NCBI GenBank assembly: GCA_024138015.1
Contig: JAMXBB010000006.1
Span: 70,631,033 to 70,695,032, forward strand
Length of the DNA stretch: 64,000 nt
Direction of reading: 5' to 3'
Origin: Lumnitzera littorea
Taxonomy: Eukaryota > Streptophyta > Magnoliopsida > Myrtales > Combretaceae
Below are positions 38,925 to 51,420 of the stretch, one piece after another. Both the position numbers and the translations under genes were made by a program. Position 1 is the first letter of the stretch. Each line of letters begins with the position of its first letter. The notes beneath the pieces are model-generated. The model saw only the letters and a program-made list of their open reading frames with translations, had not been told where the DNA came from and made no database searches.

Positions 38925-39460
38925 TCATACGTATAGTACATAATATATTTAAGGTTAGGATATTTTAGTACATAAATATATTATACATATAAATATACAT
39001 ATATGAATAGTATCGTATATATAAAAATACAAGTATATTTGAATAGTACATACATAATATACTATAATATTAATTTAATAAATAAAGTAATTTTATAAAT
39101 ATGAATATATATATGTACCGTAACTTTGAAGAAATTATAACAAATAATTAATTTAGAAAATTTAGTAAAATATAATAATAAATATTAATATATATATGAC
39201 GTAAAATACAAAAAAATAAGAAAATGTGGGAAAAAGTACAAAGGTGACACGTTGCATTCCCTTATGTTGCCATGTTGATAGTCAATTTTTGTTCAACTTA
39301 CACTCATCGTTTCATCAGCTGAGAAGCCGGGTAATCGAATCTCTCAACATTCTTACTCTTTAGATACTTAGCAATTATACTGAGTAGAAGAAATGCTCTT
39401 GGTTTGAATTCAAATTTATAGCATGAACAGTTATCATAAACACAGTTATATGTTACAACC
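37240..39460 (+). repeat. LTR-like block with long TA/TG-rich stretch
   Basis: No coding capacity. Its order of parts is an AT-rich start with repeated CTCTAGATAATAT, a pyrimidine-rich block at 37740-37960, then an extended TATATG/TATAC-rich stretch at 38280-39110. The reverse complement of 57780-58740 shows the same order, suggesting two diverged copies of one LTR family in opposite orientation. Apparent ORFs at 38364-38968 are translations of the dinucleotide-rich DNA and are not genes. Boundaries are not determined. Confidence 0.4.
38892..38922. repeat. TA dinucleotide microsatellite
   Basis: About fifteen uninterrupted TA units within a kilobase that is almost wholly TA/TG-rich. Confidence 0.92.
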
Positions 39461-39479
39461 GCTTGTTAGCCCTACATAT

Positions 39480-39850
39480 CAGGAGAGATGTCAAGTTAAG
39501 AGCACTCTACGTGTTTTAGCAAGAGTGCCTAGAGAGGCCAACGTGCTTGAGGAGACGAGAGCACCTAAAGAGGTTGGAGTGCCTAAGGAGACACGAGTGC
39601 CTCAAAAGGTGAGGAAGCATAAAAGTTGCCTAAGTTAAGCATGACTTGTGCTAAGTAGTAAAATAAGTTGACTAGCCTCTGGTTCGTTAAAGTATAGGAC
39701 CTAGGAATTTTTGCTTTGTGATTTACTCATCACCCGTAGTATGTAGGGCTTAGAGCTATTAAGGAGTAACCTATTAGCAAGTTATACTCTACATGGGCTA
39801 AAAACGAAAGGGTTTCTTTGGCCTTAATCCATTGTGTATGCATTTTGCAT
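39480..39850 (+). repeat. LTR-like part shared with 49080-49500
   Basis: This block and 49080-49500 are clearly homologous: both have the GAGTGCCTAAAGAGGC-type series, AAGCATGACTTGTGCTAAGTAG, TAGGGCTTAGAGCTA, GTTATACTCTACATGGGCT and GGGTTTCTTTGGCC blocks in the same order. The same DNA therefore occurs twice in one orientation, 9.6 kb apart. It is non-coding. I read it as the downstream part of an LTR of a non-autonomous element. Confidence 0.6.
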
Positions 39851-42803
39851 GTAATTAAAATGGGCTTAAGAATGTAATGGGCATCAAATGTCCCCTATTC
39901 TTCGTGTGGACTGTTGCTTCACGTGTCAATAGCTACACTTCATACCCACATTATTATTGCTCGACTAGGCTCACTTTAAATTTTATGGTTGACATGTGCA
40001 AATTTTGAAGCCACGCGTTGCTACTGTTCACAAGGATTTCTCTATACTAAACTACTTGAAACTCCATTCCAAATTTATTCTCCACCCAGACCCTAAAGTT
40101 ATCCAGACTTCACATAGAGCTCAATTCAAGTCCTAGAGAATAGCTTGACAATCCAATTACCGATTAAATAGCTTGGCAATTTTCAATAATTTTTCAATTT
40201 AGAGAGTATAGTCTAGGTGTATAGCACAAGAAGCTTGGCTTCAACATATTCGGTCATGCAAGAGCTCGTCCATGAAAGAGATCACATTCAAAAGCTTCTT
40301 GGGACTACGAGTAGGACGTGTTGCCTGGAATCCGGTCAAGTCATGGAGCGGTCGGAATCACTCAGTTCTTATTCATGCGCGACAGCTTGGATTAGTTGCT
40401 AGTGTTGGCCTTTATCCTTGAGTGAAGTCTGATTTGCTAATGTCGGTCTTTGGCATGTGAATAGGTCGAATATGTAAAACTCCAACTTGCTATCCTCGTA
40501 GAGTTAGGCAATTGTTGTGCAGCGAGCTTCTAGTGTGAACTCGGCTTTAGATTTATGGCTACGTAAAATTCTACGAGGCCTTCCCTGTACTTCCTAGAGA
40601 GGACAAACATGATTCGGCCTTGATGGTGGTTGTCATCCACATTATTCAACCTAGATTCTAATCAAATACTGTAACGATATACCGTAGAGACAAAGTATTT
40701 GAACTGCAAAATTAGTATACTCCTTTCTATTTGTTTAATCTTTCAATTGAGTTCATTTAGGCCATGTTATTGAACAGCTCGGCAATTAAAAGTGTATAAA
40801 TCAGAATGCTTGCTAGGAGTGGCTTGGCATGGGAATTATTCAGCACACTTGGACTTGTTCGGCATACCATGTGACAATTTGGTTGGTCGGCTTATGTAAC
40901 TAAACTCCAGTTCGGCATGGTCTCGATTAACAGGAGTTTGATGCTCGGTCATTAGTGTAGAAAGCTTGAACTTGCTGTCTGTGTAAGGCTTGGAAGTCTT
41001 GTCATCTTGCAAATTTTGCTGGAGAACTAGCTCGGCCCTATAGATTTTAAGTGCGTGCATTGTTGTTGCAAAAGACAGCAGAAATTCATGTGGAGTGCGC
41101 TGTTGTTGCGCAACTACGGTTGCAGACCACGAGTTCATATAAGATCCATTCGAATTACTCATGTAAAGACAGCTTGGGATTGGTTTCCTCGGACTGTTAG
41201 CCAAAAGAAGCTCAGAGCTCGGACTTGCTTGTAAGGACAGCTTGGTCAAAAAGAAGTTGGACTTGTAAATTAGTTTGGACTCAATTTGGCCAGGGAGTTT
41301 AGCCGGCCACTCAACCATGGAAGTTAGTCAGTTGTTTGGCCATGGAACTTAGTCGGCTACTCGGCCAAAAGGAGTTTACGGCGTGGAATATCTCGACCAC
41401 TAGCAGGCCGATAGAAATATCTCAGCACGGCATGGTGCTCTGGAATTCGATTGCTTTGAATTACTCTGCCTCTCGACTACTCGGAGGCCGATAAAAATTG
41501 CTTGACACAGCATGGGCCATAGATTTTATGATTCGAAACAAGGCTATGCTGTGCAGTGATCTAAGGCAACGAGAAACTAACAGTCGAGCTGATACTTTGC
41601 ACTTGGTGAATAAAGCTTTGGATTTGCTAGGCCTTCTGAAAGTACAATGTATGGATTTGAACAGTTCCAAATGGTGGATGGAAACTTGGACTTTGTTTTG
41701 TTCAGCACGTAATCTATTTTATCAGTACGTGCATTGAGCTTGGCCCTTGTGCAGTCGGCTTCTTGACAATCGATTTAGACTGATAGAAATAATTCGATAT
41801 CAGAGGCTCAAAATCAGTTGCTCGGCAACTCGACATTTGGTTTGCAGCTCTGGTCGGGATGTAGGGTACTGGTCTTGCTTGGACTTGTTATCATGAAGAC
41901 CGGTTTAGGCGTTGTGATGAATCAACAACTCGGATGGTTGCTCGGGAACTTGAAGTTACTTGGAAACACTCGGCCCGTAAATATGTCGAAGTTGCTCGGC
42001 ATAGTTTGTGTTGTACGGCCATTGGGTTCATTCGTCAATAAAGAGCTCGGCTTTAGCTTGTTTGTACGCAGCTGCCCTTGGCAAATTGCCACAAGTAGTT
42101 GATTGTTTGGTAACCTTAGTGTAGGCTGCTATCACGTGGAACAAAATGCTAGTAGCTCGGACTAGAATTCGTGGCTTCTAACTCGTTCACTGAATCACTC
42201 CAAAAGTTTTTCATCTAAAGAACATATGTTGCCAAGATTACTTGGGCCGCATAAGTTGGGTTAGTGCGGTTGATCATTTCCTTACTAAAGATTGTTGATC
42301 TCTCTAAACTACCATATTACCGCCCACAAAAGTCGATTCAACACCAAGAGGACGAGCCAATTGACTCAGCGGCAAGGAGAATGGATTGAAAACCAAGAGG
42401 ACCAAAGATCGATCCCTGGCAGTAGTGTGTATGCTCTTTCTTCGTCCAACATGACCCAACAATTCAGTTTTTGCAATTGCGATTATGAAGTGGGTGGTGA
42501 TGGTTATAAACCATGAGAAGATGAAATTACAATTACTTGAACTTATCCACCCATATGAGGAAGGCAGTTATGAACCATAATCGTGGCAGTTAGACTTTTG
42601 CAAGAAGAAAACCGTCATGCAAAAGTGGAAAGCGAGCGCACGCAAGAAGAACACCATTGTGAGCCCGACGAAAACCGTCGCGTACCTGAAGAAAATCGTC
42701 GCGTGCAAATGGAAAACCACCGCACTCAGGAAGAAAACTGTCATGTTACTTTGCTTCTTACATATCTTCTAAAGATGGATACTACACCGTGGCCCCTCTT
42801 ATA

Positions 42804-42837
<34 letters not shown>

Positions 42838-43084
42838 GAATTTTCCAATGAAAGATATTTGAAGCCATAGCCCATTAGCAAAAAGTAAACGATGTTTAGA
42901 GCTGTAGTTCCTTAACAAATCACAAACAAAATGTAGCCATATTTGGAAAGTGCATCGGTAACAAATACCAATGGACTACAAACCAGTTTGTCTAGATCAA
43001 ATGTTAGAGAGCCCATCCGAAGGGGTGAAACATCTCGCTTGTCCCCTTAAAAGAACATCGAGAATCGTAGAAATGTATTACACG
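39851..43084 (+). mobile_element. Non-coding interior of a non-autonomous LTR element, TCGG-rich
   Basis: Lies between LTR-like DNA at 39480-39850 and 43105-43440. The words CTCGGC, TTCGGC and AGCTCGG are very frequent from about 40230 to 42060. No gag, pol or other known protein domain is readable in six frames; the longest ORFs (40836-41318 minus, 41818-42102 plus) have no recognisable motif. A charged, glutamate-rich repeat-like ORF at 42583-42804 (NRRVPEENRRVQMENHRTQE) is a translation of a short degenerate tandem repeat at 42610-42740. The layout suggests a LARD-like element. Ends are not proven. Confidence 0.4.
42805..42834. repeat. TA dinucleotide microsatellite
   Basis: About fifteen TA units close to the right end of the TCGG-rich interior. 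Confidence 0.92.
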
Positions 43085-43104
43085 GTCTTATAGACGGCGT
43101 CAAT

Positions 43105-43440
43105 TGTTGACGGTTGATTTTCGTTCTGGCATACAAACACTTAAAATACAAGAAAACGGTTATGGTAATTATTGATGGTTGATTTTTATTCTGGAATATA
43201 AACACTTACAACACGAGAAAACGGCTACGAGTGGTGTCGGAGGATACTGCGGCGAGACTACTTCGATGCCTAAGTTATTCGATGCCTAAGTTAGTTCTCT
43301 TGTCATGTAGAGAGAAAGATATCAAGTAGTTATGGTGTTGAGAGAATGGAAGAGCATCCCCTTACTTAGGGGTTTTGCTTGGTATTTATTGAACCGAGTT
43401 TAAGTATTGGGCCAACTGATATGAACCTACATAATGATTA
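43105..43440 (+). repeat. LTR-like start shared with 48655-48905, with 65-bp tandem duplication
   Basis: Both copies begin CAATTGTTGA, then GGTTGATTTTC.TTC.GG, an ACACTT..A.ACAAGAAAA block, CTACTTCGATGCCTAAGTTAG-type DNA and TTGT.TTGGTATTTAT, a TATA-like site. Here the first 65 bases are duplicated in tandem (43105-43169 and 43170-43234). The homology stops near 43440. I interpret it as the 5' part of an LTR, here the truncated 3' LTR of the element to its left. Confidence 0.5.
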
Positions 43441-46400
43441 TAAAAAAATGCTTATAACATATATGATTGCTAAAAATATTGTTTGTAAAGTATGTTAGAG
43501 GGATTAACACATTAAGCGTAAGCTTATATCCCTCTAGATTCCTTTTGTTGTAGGGCTATCTTATTTCTGAGTTAGGCCCCGAGATGCCTAAGGTTAGTCT
43601 TGAGTTAGGATAGAACTATGGGATCCTTGGAGCGAAGGAGGGAGCTATTTTAGTATTGATTAGAACTTTATGATTTCTTTAAATTATGTTGTTAGACTTT
43701 CTATAGCCATTTGTATTACTTGATCACTATTACTATTATTTTGGGAATGTTATGTTACATAGATCAAATTTAATGACTTATCTGATTGATTAGTAAAAAT
43801 AGCTATTTTGCTACAATACTATTTATCTATTCAACCGATGATAGCTAAGAATGGAAGTAGCCTAATACATCATATGAAAGGGTGATGATTGATAGGAAGG
43901 TTAATCATTAACTTTTATATGATGTCTGGTGATCTACTACAACAAAGGTACTGATGTCCGGGTTGTATTATATATATCTATCTTGAACGACTTCAATTCT
44001 TTCCAAAAATAATATGGAATTACCATATCCTAAATGCTTGGAACCATGACCTTTGCATGTAGTCTTTTTATGCTTCAATCATTGCACAGACTAAAAGATA
44101 TACAACATATCTAGAATCATGAACTCGACTTCATTCAATAAGCAACATACGCATTCCATCCATGGAGCAACCACGGGCATGGTCCTTTCCTGTAGAGCTC
44201 TCATAAATTAATTTCTTCTCCTTGTAATTTCGTATACCTTCGGCATTACGTATATATTTTCCAATATTGCATGTTTCCTATAAAAAAAAAGTAAAAATAT
44301 ATAGATTATTTTAATAAAGTGCTAAAACAAAATTTTAACAAATGAAGTACCAACTTACACTAAAAGCCTATAAAAGTAATATAAAATCTACCTATAAAAT
44401 AGACATAATTTAGCTTTATCTAATATCTTCACCCTTAAACTTTTGCTTGTACTTAAGCAAAATAAATAAAATAGTGAGAAATTCTTCAAGGACAAAAATT
44501 CATCGAAAGCTCAAATTATAGAATAAAGAGTATATAGCGCAAACAATCTATTCAGGGATAAGAGTACAAACTCTTCCACTAAAATTCATCCTTTAAAAAT
44601 TTGGAAATTCATGGTTTCAGCAACCTTTTTACTCTATAGAATTTCACTTAACCATATTTACATACCCTTAAAACACAGTTAAACGATACATGTATTGGTT
44701 GTATAAACCATACTAGAATTCAACAACTAATCCATATAAATTAGAGTTAAACCATATTATTTAAACAAAGATTAAACTTGAATTCAGAATAAACATAAGC
44801 TTAATAAAGAAAGAGTTATGCACATTTTAAAACCGAAGGGTATATACTCCCCTTTTTCACCTCTTAAAGCATAATAACTAAAAATAAATGCATGTTACAT
44901 CAACCCTCTAAGTATCTCCTTACTTCTTTCAATTTTTCTTTGGAGGATTTTTCAATTCAATCAATTTCTTTATTTAAGCACAATTATTTTCAATCGAAAA
45001 GAATAATGCTTTTTTAATGGACCAAAGCCGATTCATATCATTTTAATTTTTGGATTGATAGCGGGAAAATACCTTGCTCTTCTAAGGGACTAAGGTTGAT
45101 CTATGCCATTATTTTCTTTTCCAATCGATTTCTTTATGTTAGTAGCAGGAAAGAACCTTACTTGTCTAATGAACTAAGCTTGATCCTTACCAACTTATAT
45201 TGTTATTAATATTTTTTTTTTCAATCACCTCCACTATTTTGATATTTTAGGAAACTTTCAAGAGATAAGCATTATTTGTTCATTTGTTGGGAATTAAAGG
45301 GCTCTCAAGGCTTTTAAAGAGTATATATACACTAAAGTAAAATATAAACAACTAACTCCTAATTAGTAATGTTAACCTCAATTTCAAGTCTAAATCTAAG
45401 CTTAAATAATAGGAAACTCCATACTTCATATAAATTTCGTTATTCAATTCTAGCATTATGTAAGTAGGTCATATTAATTAAGCAAAATTCATGCAAAGAT
45501 CAAAAAAATTATTCCAAAAAGTCTCTTTTTTAATTAGATGAAAAATAATGGTGAATAGATGTATAGAACAAACAAATTGATTCTATATTTCTCAAAAAAA
45601 TTTATTTGCCAAAATCCTAAGTGCTAGAATATAATCAATTCAGATCATTTTCTTTTATAGATTTATTTACTAGAGTTTCATTATTATATTCCTTCTCCCT
45701 ACACATAAATTGCACATTATCTTTAGTGTACAAATAATTAATAACAGGTACAAAAATCAATAGGGGAAGAATAATAGAATAGATAAAATGGAAAATGAAA
45801 CTTCCCTGATTTTAGCTCTAACACTAATATTTGAAACTTGCTGTATTGTGAGATTCCTTATTCCAATTATAGTTTGTATAGTCCTTGCAAAAGAAAAAGA
45901 AAAACATCCAAGAAGAAAAAAATTAAAATTGAATTAAAAATACTTCCTAGTGTTACTCCTCCTACACAGATGAAAGTTCAAAAAGCAGCATTAGAATTAG
46001 CCCTTACTAACTACAAAAGATATTAAATAAAATACACTAGTTACCAATTATCATGAAATGTACATTTTCCTAATATACAGATTGAAATGTTAAATGTGGT
46101 GGGTTTTTTTTTTTTTTTTGGCTAAAAGATAAAACAATTGAAAACTAAAAAATCTTATTCATGTGAGGGGGATCACGATTGAGTACTACGAGTGTAGCCC
46201 TTGCCTATGATTATAAGGGACTATACATACCTAACGAGAGGAACAAAGCTATCACCATGGGTATAGTTCTTACTCATCATCAATTTGTATTTTCATTGAC
46301 TTCCAAATCCTTACCTCTGTTTAGAGAGGATCATACCCTAGATCATGTGTGTGTTCTTCACTCATGAGCCTCTTGGATTTTTAATTCATCTCCTCTTTCA

Positions 46401-46480
46401 TGATTTTCCCTTAAACAAAATTCTTCCACATTATTCTTATAGTGCAACTAACAAAACACCATACAAACTCTAAAGGGATA
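43441..46480. other. AT-rich element-derived DNA, no gene seen
   Basis: Falls on the 3' side (minus orientation) of the gypsy protease scrap at 46551-46962, but no reverse transcriptase is readable. Phrases such as GTACTTAAGCAAAATAAA resemble leader or LTR DNA of Athila-like elements. Short ORFs at 45838-46026 and 46179-46367 have no recognisable motif. Confidence 0.35.
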
Positions 46481-46550
46481 AAATGATGAAAAGCTCTAAT
46501 TTTTTTTTTGTAAGCTACTAGATAAAAAATCATTGCAAGTGGAGTAACTA

Positions 46551-46962
46551 AACAAAATAAAATAAAATAAAGTAAAGCAAAGGCTAAGGAAAATAAAAAT
46601 TGGGTTACTTTTGAATAGATGCTTTTTTTTTTTTAATGTCATTGGCTTAACACTTTCTACTTCTTTCCTAAGGTGATTCAAATTTATGAGGTATCTTATT
46701 AAAAATCTCTCTAAGAGCTTCCCATTCATTATCAAAGTCAATTGCTACCTCGATTAAAGTATCTCCTATCATATTTGATTTATTGGTCTGAGGGTCTTTC
46801 TTTTTCCATCACTTTGTAATGTTTACATAATGCTTATTTTTTCCAACACTTAATACCATTTTACTATTTTTCACATCAATTATAGCTCCTGTAGTAGCTA
46901 AGAATGGATAACTTAGGATGGTAAGAATTTTTAGATTTTAAGTTTATCCATTTCCAGAAGTA
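46551..46962 (-). pseudogene. Ty3/gypsy protease C-terminal scrap (Athila-like), broken
   Basis: The minus strand reads KILTILSYPFLATTGAIIDV, then KNSKMVLSVG, the strand-turn end of the aspartic protease in Athila-like Ty3/gypsy polyproteins. After a stop it goes on with IGDTLIEVAIDFDNEWEAL. The Asp-Thr/Ser-Gly active site upstream is not readable. This is an isolated piece of an old minus-strand element; the AT-rich DNA on both sides may be the rest of it. Confidence 0.6.
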
Positions 46963-47160
46963 TTTTTTTCACATCCTAGCTTAGCATGGAATGTGCTATC
47001 AAACAGGAAAAACTTGTTAAAAACATATCTTAACCTGCTCATTCATCAAAAGATAGCTTTATCAATGTGACAATAAGGATGCTAGAGTGAAGTTCAACTG
47101 AATCTTTAGTTTATAACTTATATATATACAACTTGCTATATAAATCAAAACATGAACTTC

Positions 47161-47178
47161 CTCTCTCTCTCTCTCTCT
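47161..47178. repeat. CT dinucleotide microsatellite
   Basis: Nine CT units followed by a few imperfect ones. Confidence 0.9.
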
Positions 47179-47189
47179 TTCTCTATAGA

Positions 47190-48650
47190 ATAATAGAACT
47201 TCTAACTTAGTTAGTATAGGTTCCATCCCAAAAGTTGATGACTCTAACTAACACTCTTATAATACATCTCCTTCGGTGTTGGGCCCTTCAAAATCCTGCT
47301 AACTTAAGGATAAAACACTTTATCCCCTTAGCTACTGAAGTTAAGTGAGAGTAGATAATAAGCAATATAACATAGGTAATATCACAACTCAAACAATTCA
47401 TTCATGAACAACAAATTCAACTTCACCTATACATTAGCCAAGCTAGGTATTTATTGCTAATAATGTAGCATGCTATGCTCATGTATGTGGCATGCATGGA
47501 TACCAATATCCTATGCCTTTTTAGCTCACTCATCCGATTAGTTGATATATTCGAGTATCTAGATACAATGTTTAGGAACTTAGAGGCAACAAAGAGTTGC
47601 TTAGAAGTAGGGCCCTTACTTAGTTTTTACCAAATTAGACTATAAAGCGTATTTAGGTTACTCGGGCAATGTAAATCTATATACTTCCAAATTAAGTTTA
47701 TAAAAACATTGTTTTCCTTGTTCACTTCAAAGCCCCATTTTGTAAAATCTAACTTTATGTCTCTTTTGTGCCATGCTATGCTATGTTATGCAATAACAAT
47801 TAAAGTATATCATTTCGCACAATCAATCTTTAAGTTTTATTCAACCTACTTGTCTAAGTCTAGTTTTTGGTCTCTCCTTATGGAAATCTATTATCTTACT
47901 TAAGGTTCACTTAGGTGAACACTTAGAAGATTAGGTTAGCAATCGCTCATCACTCCAATTTAGTACAATCATTCATAAACATTCATGCTTATGACTTCAT
48001 TTCTCAGGATCTTTCGCATTCGACATTGTAGCATAACAGTTTAACTAAGGTGTGATTATAATCTTTTGAAAACCCACATCTCATCCAATATAGTAGCAGA
48101 ACAGTTTAACCAAGACATGTTCATGTTCAATCAACATAACATTCAAACAACACACAATATTATGAGTAGCAATATATCTACTTCAAGTATAGGTTATATT
48201 CACTTACCTGGTATTAGCAATGATCTCAAGTCTACACATTAAGATTGTGATCCTCCTCGGCTATATCACCTAAAGATATGTACATAGCACTACTATCATT
48301 TACCAACCAAATAGGAACTATTTACAGTTAAGGTTTATAGGTTAAAGTGCATGTTCACGTCAACATTCATCTTTGCCAATGATTTAGTCTCTAAATTAGT
48401 TTTTGAATTACACTATGAATTAGCTTTTGAATTTAGCTAATTCTAAAACTTCCTAAACTAGTGATGTCTACATACATCTTGGATCCTTATCAGCCAATAA
48501 ACTTAGATACATCTTCAAATTCCATGTTAAACTTTACCAGCATAAGTACATCTAATCACAATCTTAGATTTTAGTTCTAATTCGACTTTTGGCTTTAGCT
48601 TTTGAATTAGTCTCTTATTCGGCCTAACTTTCTAATTCCTAATCAAATAC
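47190..48650 (-). repeat. LTR-like block in minus orientation, no gene
   Basis: Non-coding DNA with phrases also seen in the other minus-oriented LTR-like blocks, for example ACCTGGTATTAGCAATGATCT near 48208 versus ACCTGGATTATTGCTCATTCT near 56988. A series of GCATGC/CATGCTATGC words lies at 47465-47500. Boundaries are not determined. Confidence 0.35.
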
Positions 48651-48654
48651 CAAT

Positions 48655-49500
48655 TGTTGATTGGTGATTTTCATTCCGGTGCATGGACACTTGCAAAATG
48701 AGAAAATGGCCTCCGGCACAACTACTCCGATGCTTAAGTTAGCTCTCTTGTTATGTGAATAGAATTGTTAAGTGAATATGGGAGTGAGACAATGGAAAAT
48801 GGTCTCTTTACCTAAGGGTCTTGTCTTGTATTTATAGCAGGCGAGTTGATACTTATATCTAGATTGGGCCTTAGGAGTTGGGCTTAAGTCTCAATATTAC
48901 TAATTAACCCCCACCCCCCTGAACCTTCCTTCCTCTCTTTAGTGACAAGGTCGGCAAAGAAAGTGGCTAGAGAAGTTGATTTTGTAGGGTCTATGGAAAG
49001 GTTTGTAATCTAAGCTTGAAGAGGCTAGTATGCTTGAAGAAGCAAAAGTCTAAAGAGGCGAAGGTTGAGAGTAGTCAGAGCACTTGTAAATATTGGTATG
49101 TTTAGCAAGGAAAAGGCTTAAAAAGTCGGAGTGCTTTAAGAGGCAAAGAAAGAATGCAGGTCGTCTAAGCTAGGCATGACCTGTGCTAAGTAGAGCTGCA
49201 AGATAGGCTAGTTGGCCTCGAATCTGTTAATGTATAGGATGGTGGGCTTATTCGCTCATTGTTCATGTAACTTTTCGGACTTAGAGTATTTTACTAGTCA
49301 TTGCTTAATGGCTTAGGGTTTTAGAGTGGCCTGTTGTCAATGTATTAGACAGAGCAATTGAGTTTATACTAGCTTGTCATCTGTTATGTATAGGACTTAG
49401 AGCTACTAAGAATTGCCCGTTAGCAAATTATGTTTGCATGGGCTTAAAGTGGAGGGGTTTCTTTAGCCCCAATTCATTTTTGAGTTTTTATACTCATCTT
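48655..49500 (+). repeat. Most complete LTR-like copy of the TCGG-rich family
   Basis: Its first 250 bases match 43105-43440 and its last 420 match 39480-39850, so this single block joins the two halves found around the 39851-43084 interior. A TATA-like TGTATTTATAG lies at about 48828-48838. It begins TGTTGATTGG. The right end is not proven. It is followed by the region holding the large inverted repeat. Confidence 0.5.
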
Positions 49501-49758
49501 TGCAAGAAGTAGAAATATATTTGCTAAAAATTGAATAAATTGTTGTAGGTGGCAAATAATTGGCACTTTTGATAATTTGGCTTTTTAAAGTTTAAACCAT
49601 GAAGCTTCATGTAGATAAATAATAAATTATTCATTAATCAAGTGTGAATATTAATAGTTGATCAGCATAAAGCACAATGTAAAATATGTGTCTTGAAGAG
49701 TAGATAATGAAAAAATTGCAAATAGCACTAGTAAAGTTTTACTTATCTTAATATCGGG

Positions 49759-51420
49759 CTTGGCATTGTATATTCAAAATTACTACCTAGTAGTTGTCTA
49801 GCGTAGAACTTTAATCAGTGTACGAATCTTAGCTGGCAATCATAACGATGCGCTATGTCACCCAGAGGAGTTGCTATCTTCTAGTTACTTCGAATCTTCC
49901 CCCTAAAGTTGCCCTTGAAAATGACAAAATATATATTTTCTGCTTCACACAGAACTCAATCATCATGCATAGTCTGTATGTATGTTAGCCTTTGAGATGG
50001 ACTGCTTTGGTTTGATGACTAAAGCAAGAGTGCATCTGCAGGGATTGTTTCATTCTAAAGAAATATTATCAAATCATGCATCCTATCCAGTAGAATCATA
50101 GTGTAGCAACAAAATGATTGCCATTTGAATATCGACACCGCACATAGCCAATCCAAATTTTGGTAGTGATTAGTGCCGAATGAGGTTGTTCTTCCTCCCA
50201 AATGCCAATGCTTCAGATGCCTTGTTCTGTTGAAGTAGCTAGGTCTTCGATTTACAAGGTTGGCTTGGTTTTTAATTAAAGATAGCAGCTCGGGATGTGC
50301 TTTATTGTGAGGTCGAGCTTACTTTTCGATTTTGTTCTTAGACCTAGCAATTGGAGCTAAACTCAATATCTTGTAGGAAGTTGGCATTCCAACTGCTGTT
50401 TGATCCGAAAGAAACTCGAACTTGGGCACGCATGTCAATTGCCATTCTGCAAATAGCATGGACGGTGGAGTGCGTAGCTCAGATCGAAGTGTAGCTTGGC
50501 AATTTGAACGTCTAGCAGCTGCTGATTAGCTCTTGCTATTCTTCATTGCAGTTTCTCGGCAACTTATCACGGAACTTGGAGTTCGTTTGTTCAGTAAAGT
50601 GAGCAGCTTAGCACTTCGCGGTGCTGGGCTCAAAATTCACTGGCTGCTCAATTTGGTTAATGCATGACGAAGCTTGAACATGAAGCCGCAGCGTGAGAGC
50701 TTTGGTCGGAAAGTAAGGAAAGCTTTGTTTACATAGAGCTCATAATTGCAAACTCGCTCGGACGCCAAAGTTTACGACCATTTGAAAGTAATGTAAGATG
50801 TTCATCCTCCAAGAGTTGTTCGAAAAATCACTCCATGGCTAATAAAATTAAATATCAAAATAGCGTAACAACCTATCGAAAAAATAGGATAAAGTGCATA
50901 AGCCAGTACTCCCCACCAACTGCACACTTCAATATAGGACAACTCGACATTTTGAGGGCTACTAGTTTGGCACATGTCACGATAAAATGGTATGCTCGGC
51001 CATGTCGTATATCTTACAAAATGAGCAGCTCAACTCGACATCCTTTAGGTTGGAGTTGAAAGGAGTTCGGCACATATTAGTGAAGGTCGAGCAGCTCCTA
51101 GCATAGGAGCTCGAACTGTTATCGGGTTGTGAACCACTGTTCGGCTTGGTAGGACGAATAAAGCCAGAGCTCGACGCTTTAACTCGGCATCTATTGTTCA
51201 ATGTCAGCATCTCACTCGCCGACTAGCTTGTGCATAGCTCCAACTTGCCACGTATTGCTCTTTAATGGGATTGGAGTTAGAAGGCATTGCTTAGTTAGCT
51301 CATATGGTCGAACTTGAGCTCGGTGCTTATCTAATATGCCTTGGCGAACAACTTGGCTTTCTATTTCTGCTCATAGTTAGATCTCAGCATGATAAGAATT
51401 GCTATTGTGAAGGTCTCAAG
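49759..51420 (+). repeat. Left arm of a large imperfect inverted repeat
   Basis: Pairs in reverse complement with 53422-55210. Clear anchor points are CTTGGCATTG at 49759 with CAATGCCAAG at 55201, the GTTTCATTCTAAAGAAATATTATCAAAT block near 50045 with its inverse near 54770, and AGCAGCTCGGGATGTGCTTTATTGTGAGG near 50285 with its inverse near 54530. Further anchors are the ATCACTCCATGGC block at 50826 with 54005 and GATAAGAATTGCTATTGTGAAGGTCTCAAG ending at 51420. The arm is shorter than the other one, chiefly because it lacks about 120 bases present at 54810-54965. No coding content is recognised. Confidence 0.85.

Noticed and set aside
38364..38968. ORFs of 69-88 codons rich in Tyr, Ile and Val that look like membrane peptides
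   Set aside because: They are translations of a TATATG/TATAC-rich low-complexity stretch. The same DNA gives similar ORFs in other frames, and there is no domain.
40836..41318. 160-codon minus-strand ORF, the longest in the window
   Set aside because: It lies in the TCGG-rich repeat, has no recognisable motif, and overlapping ORFs exist on the other strand close by. Length alone is not enough.
42583..42804. Glu/Arg/Asn-rich 73-codon ORF with repeated EENRR-like units
   Set aside because: It is the translation of a short degenerate tandem repeat in element interior DNA, not a conserved protein.
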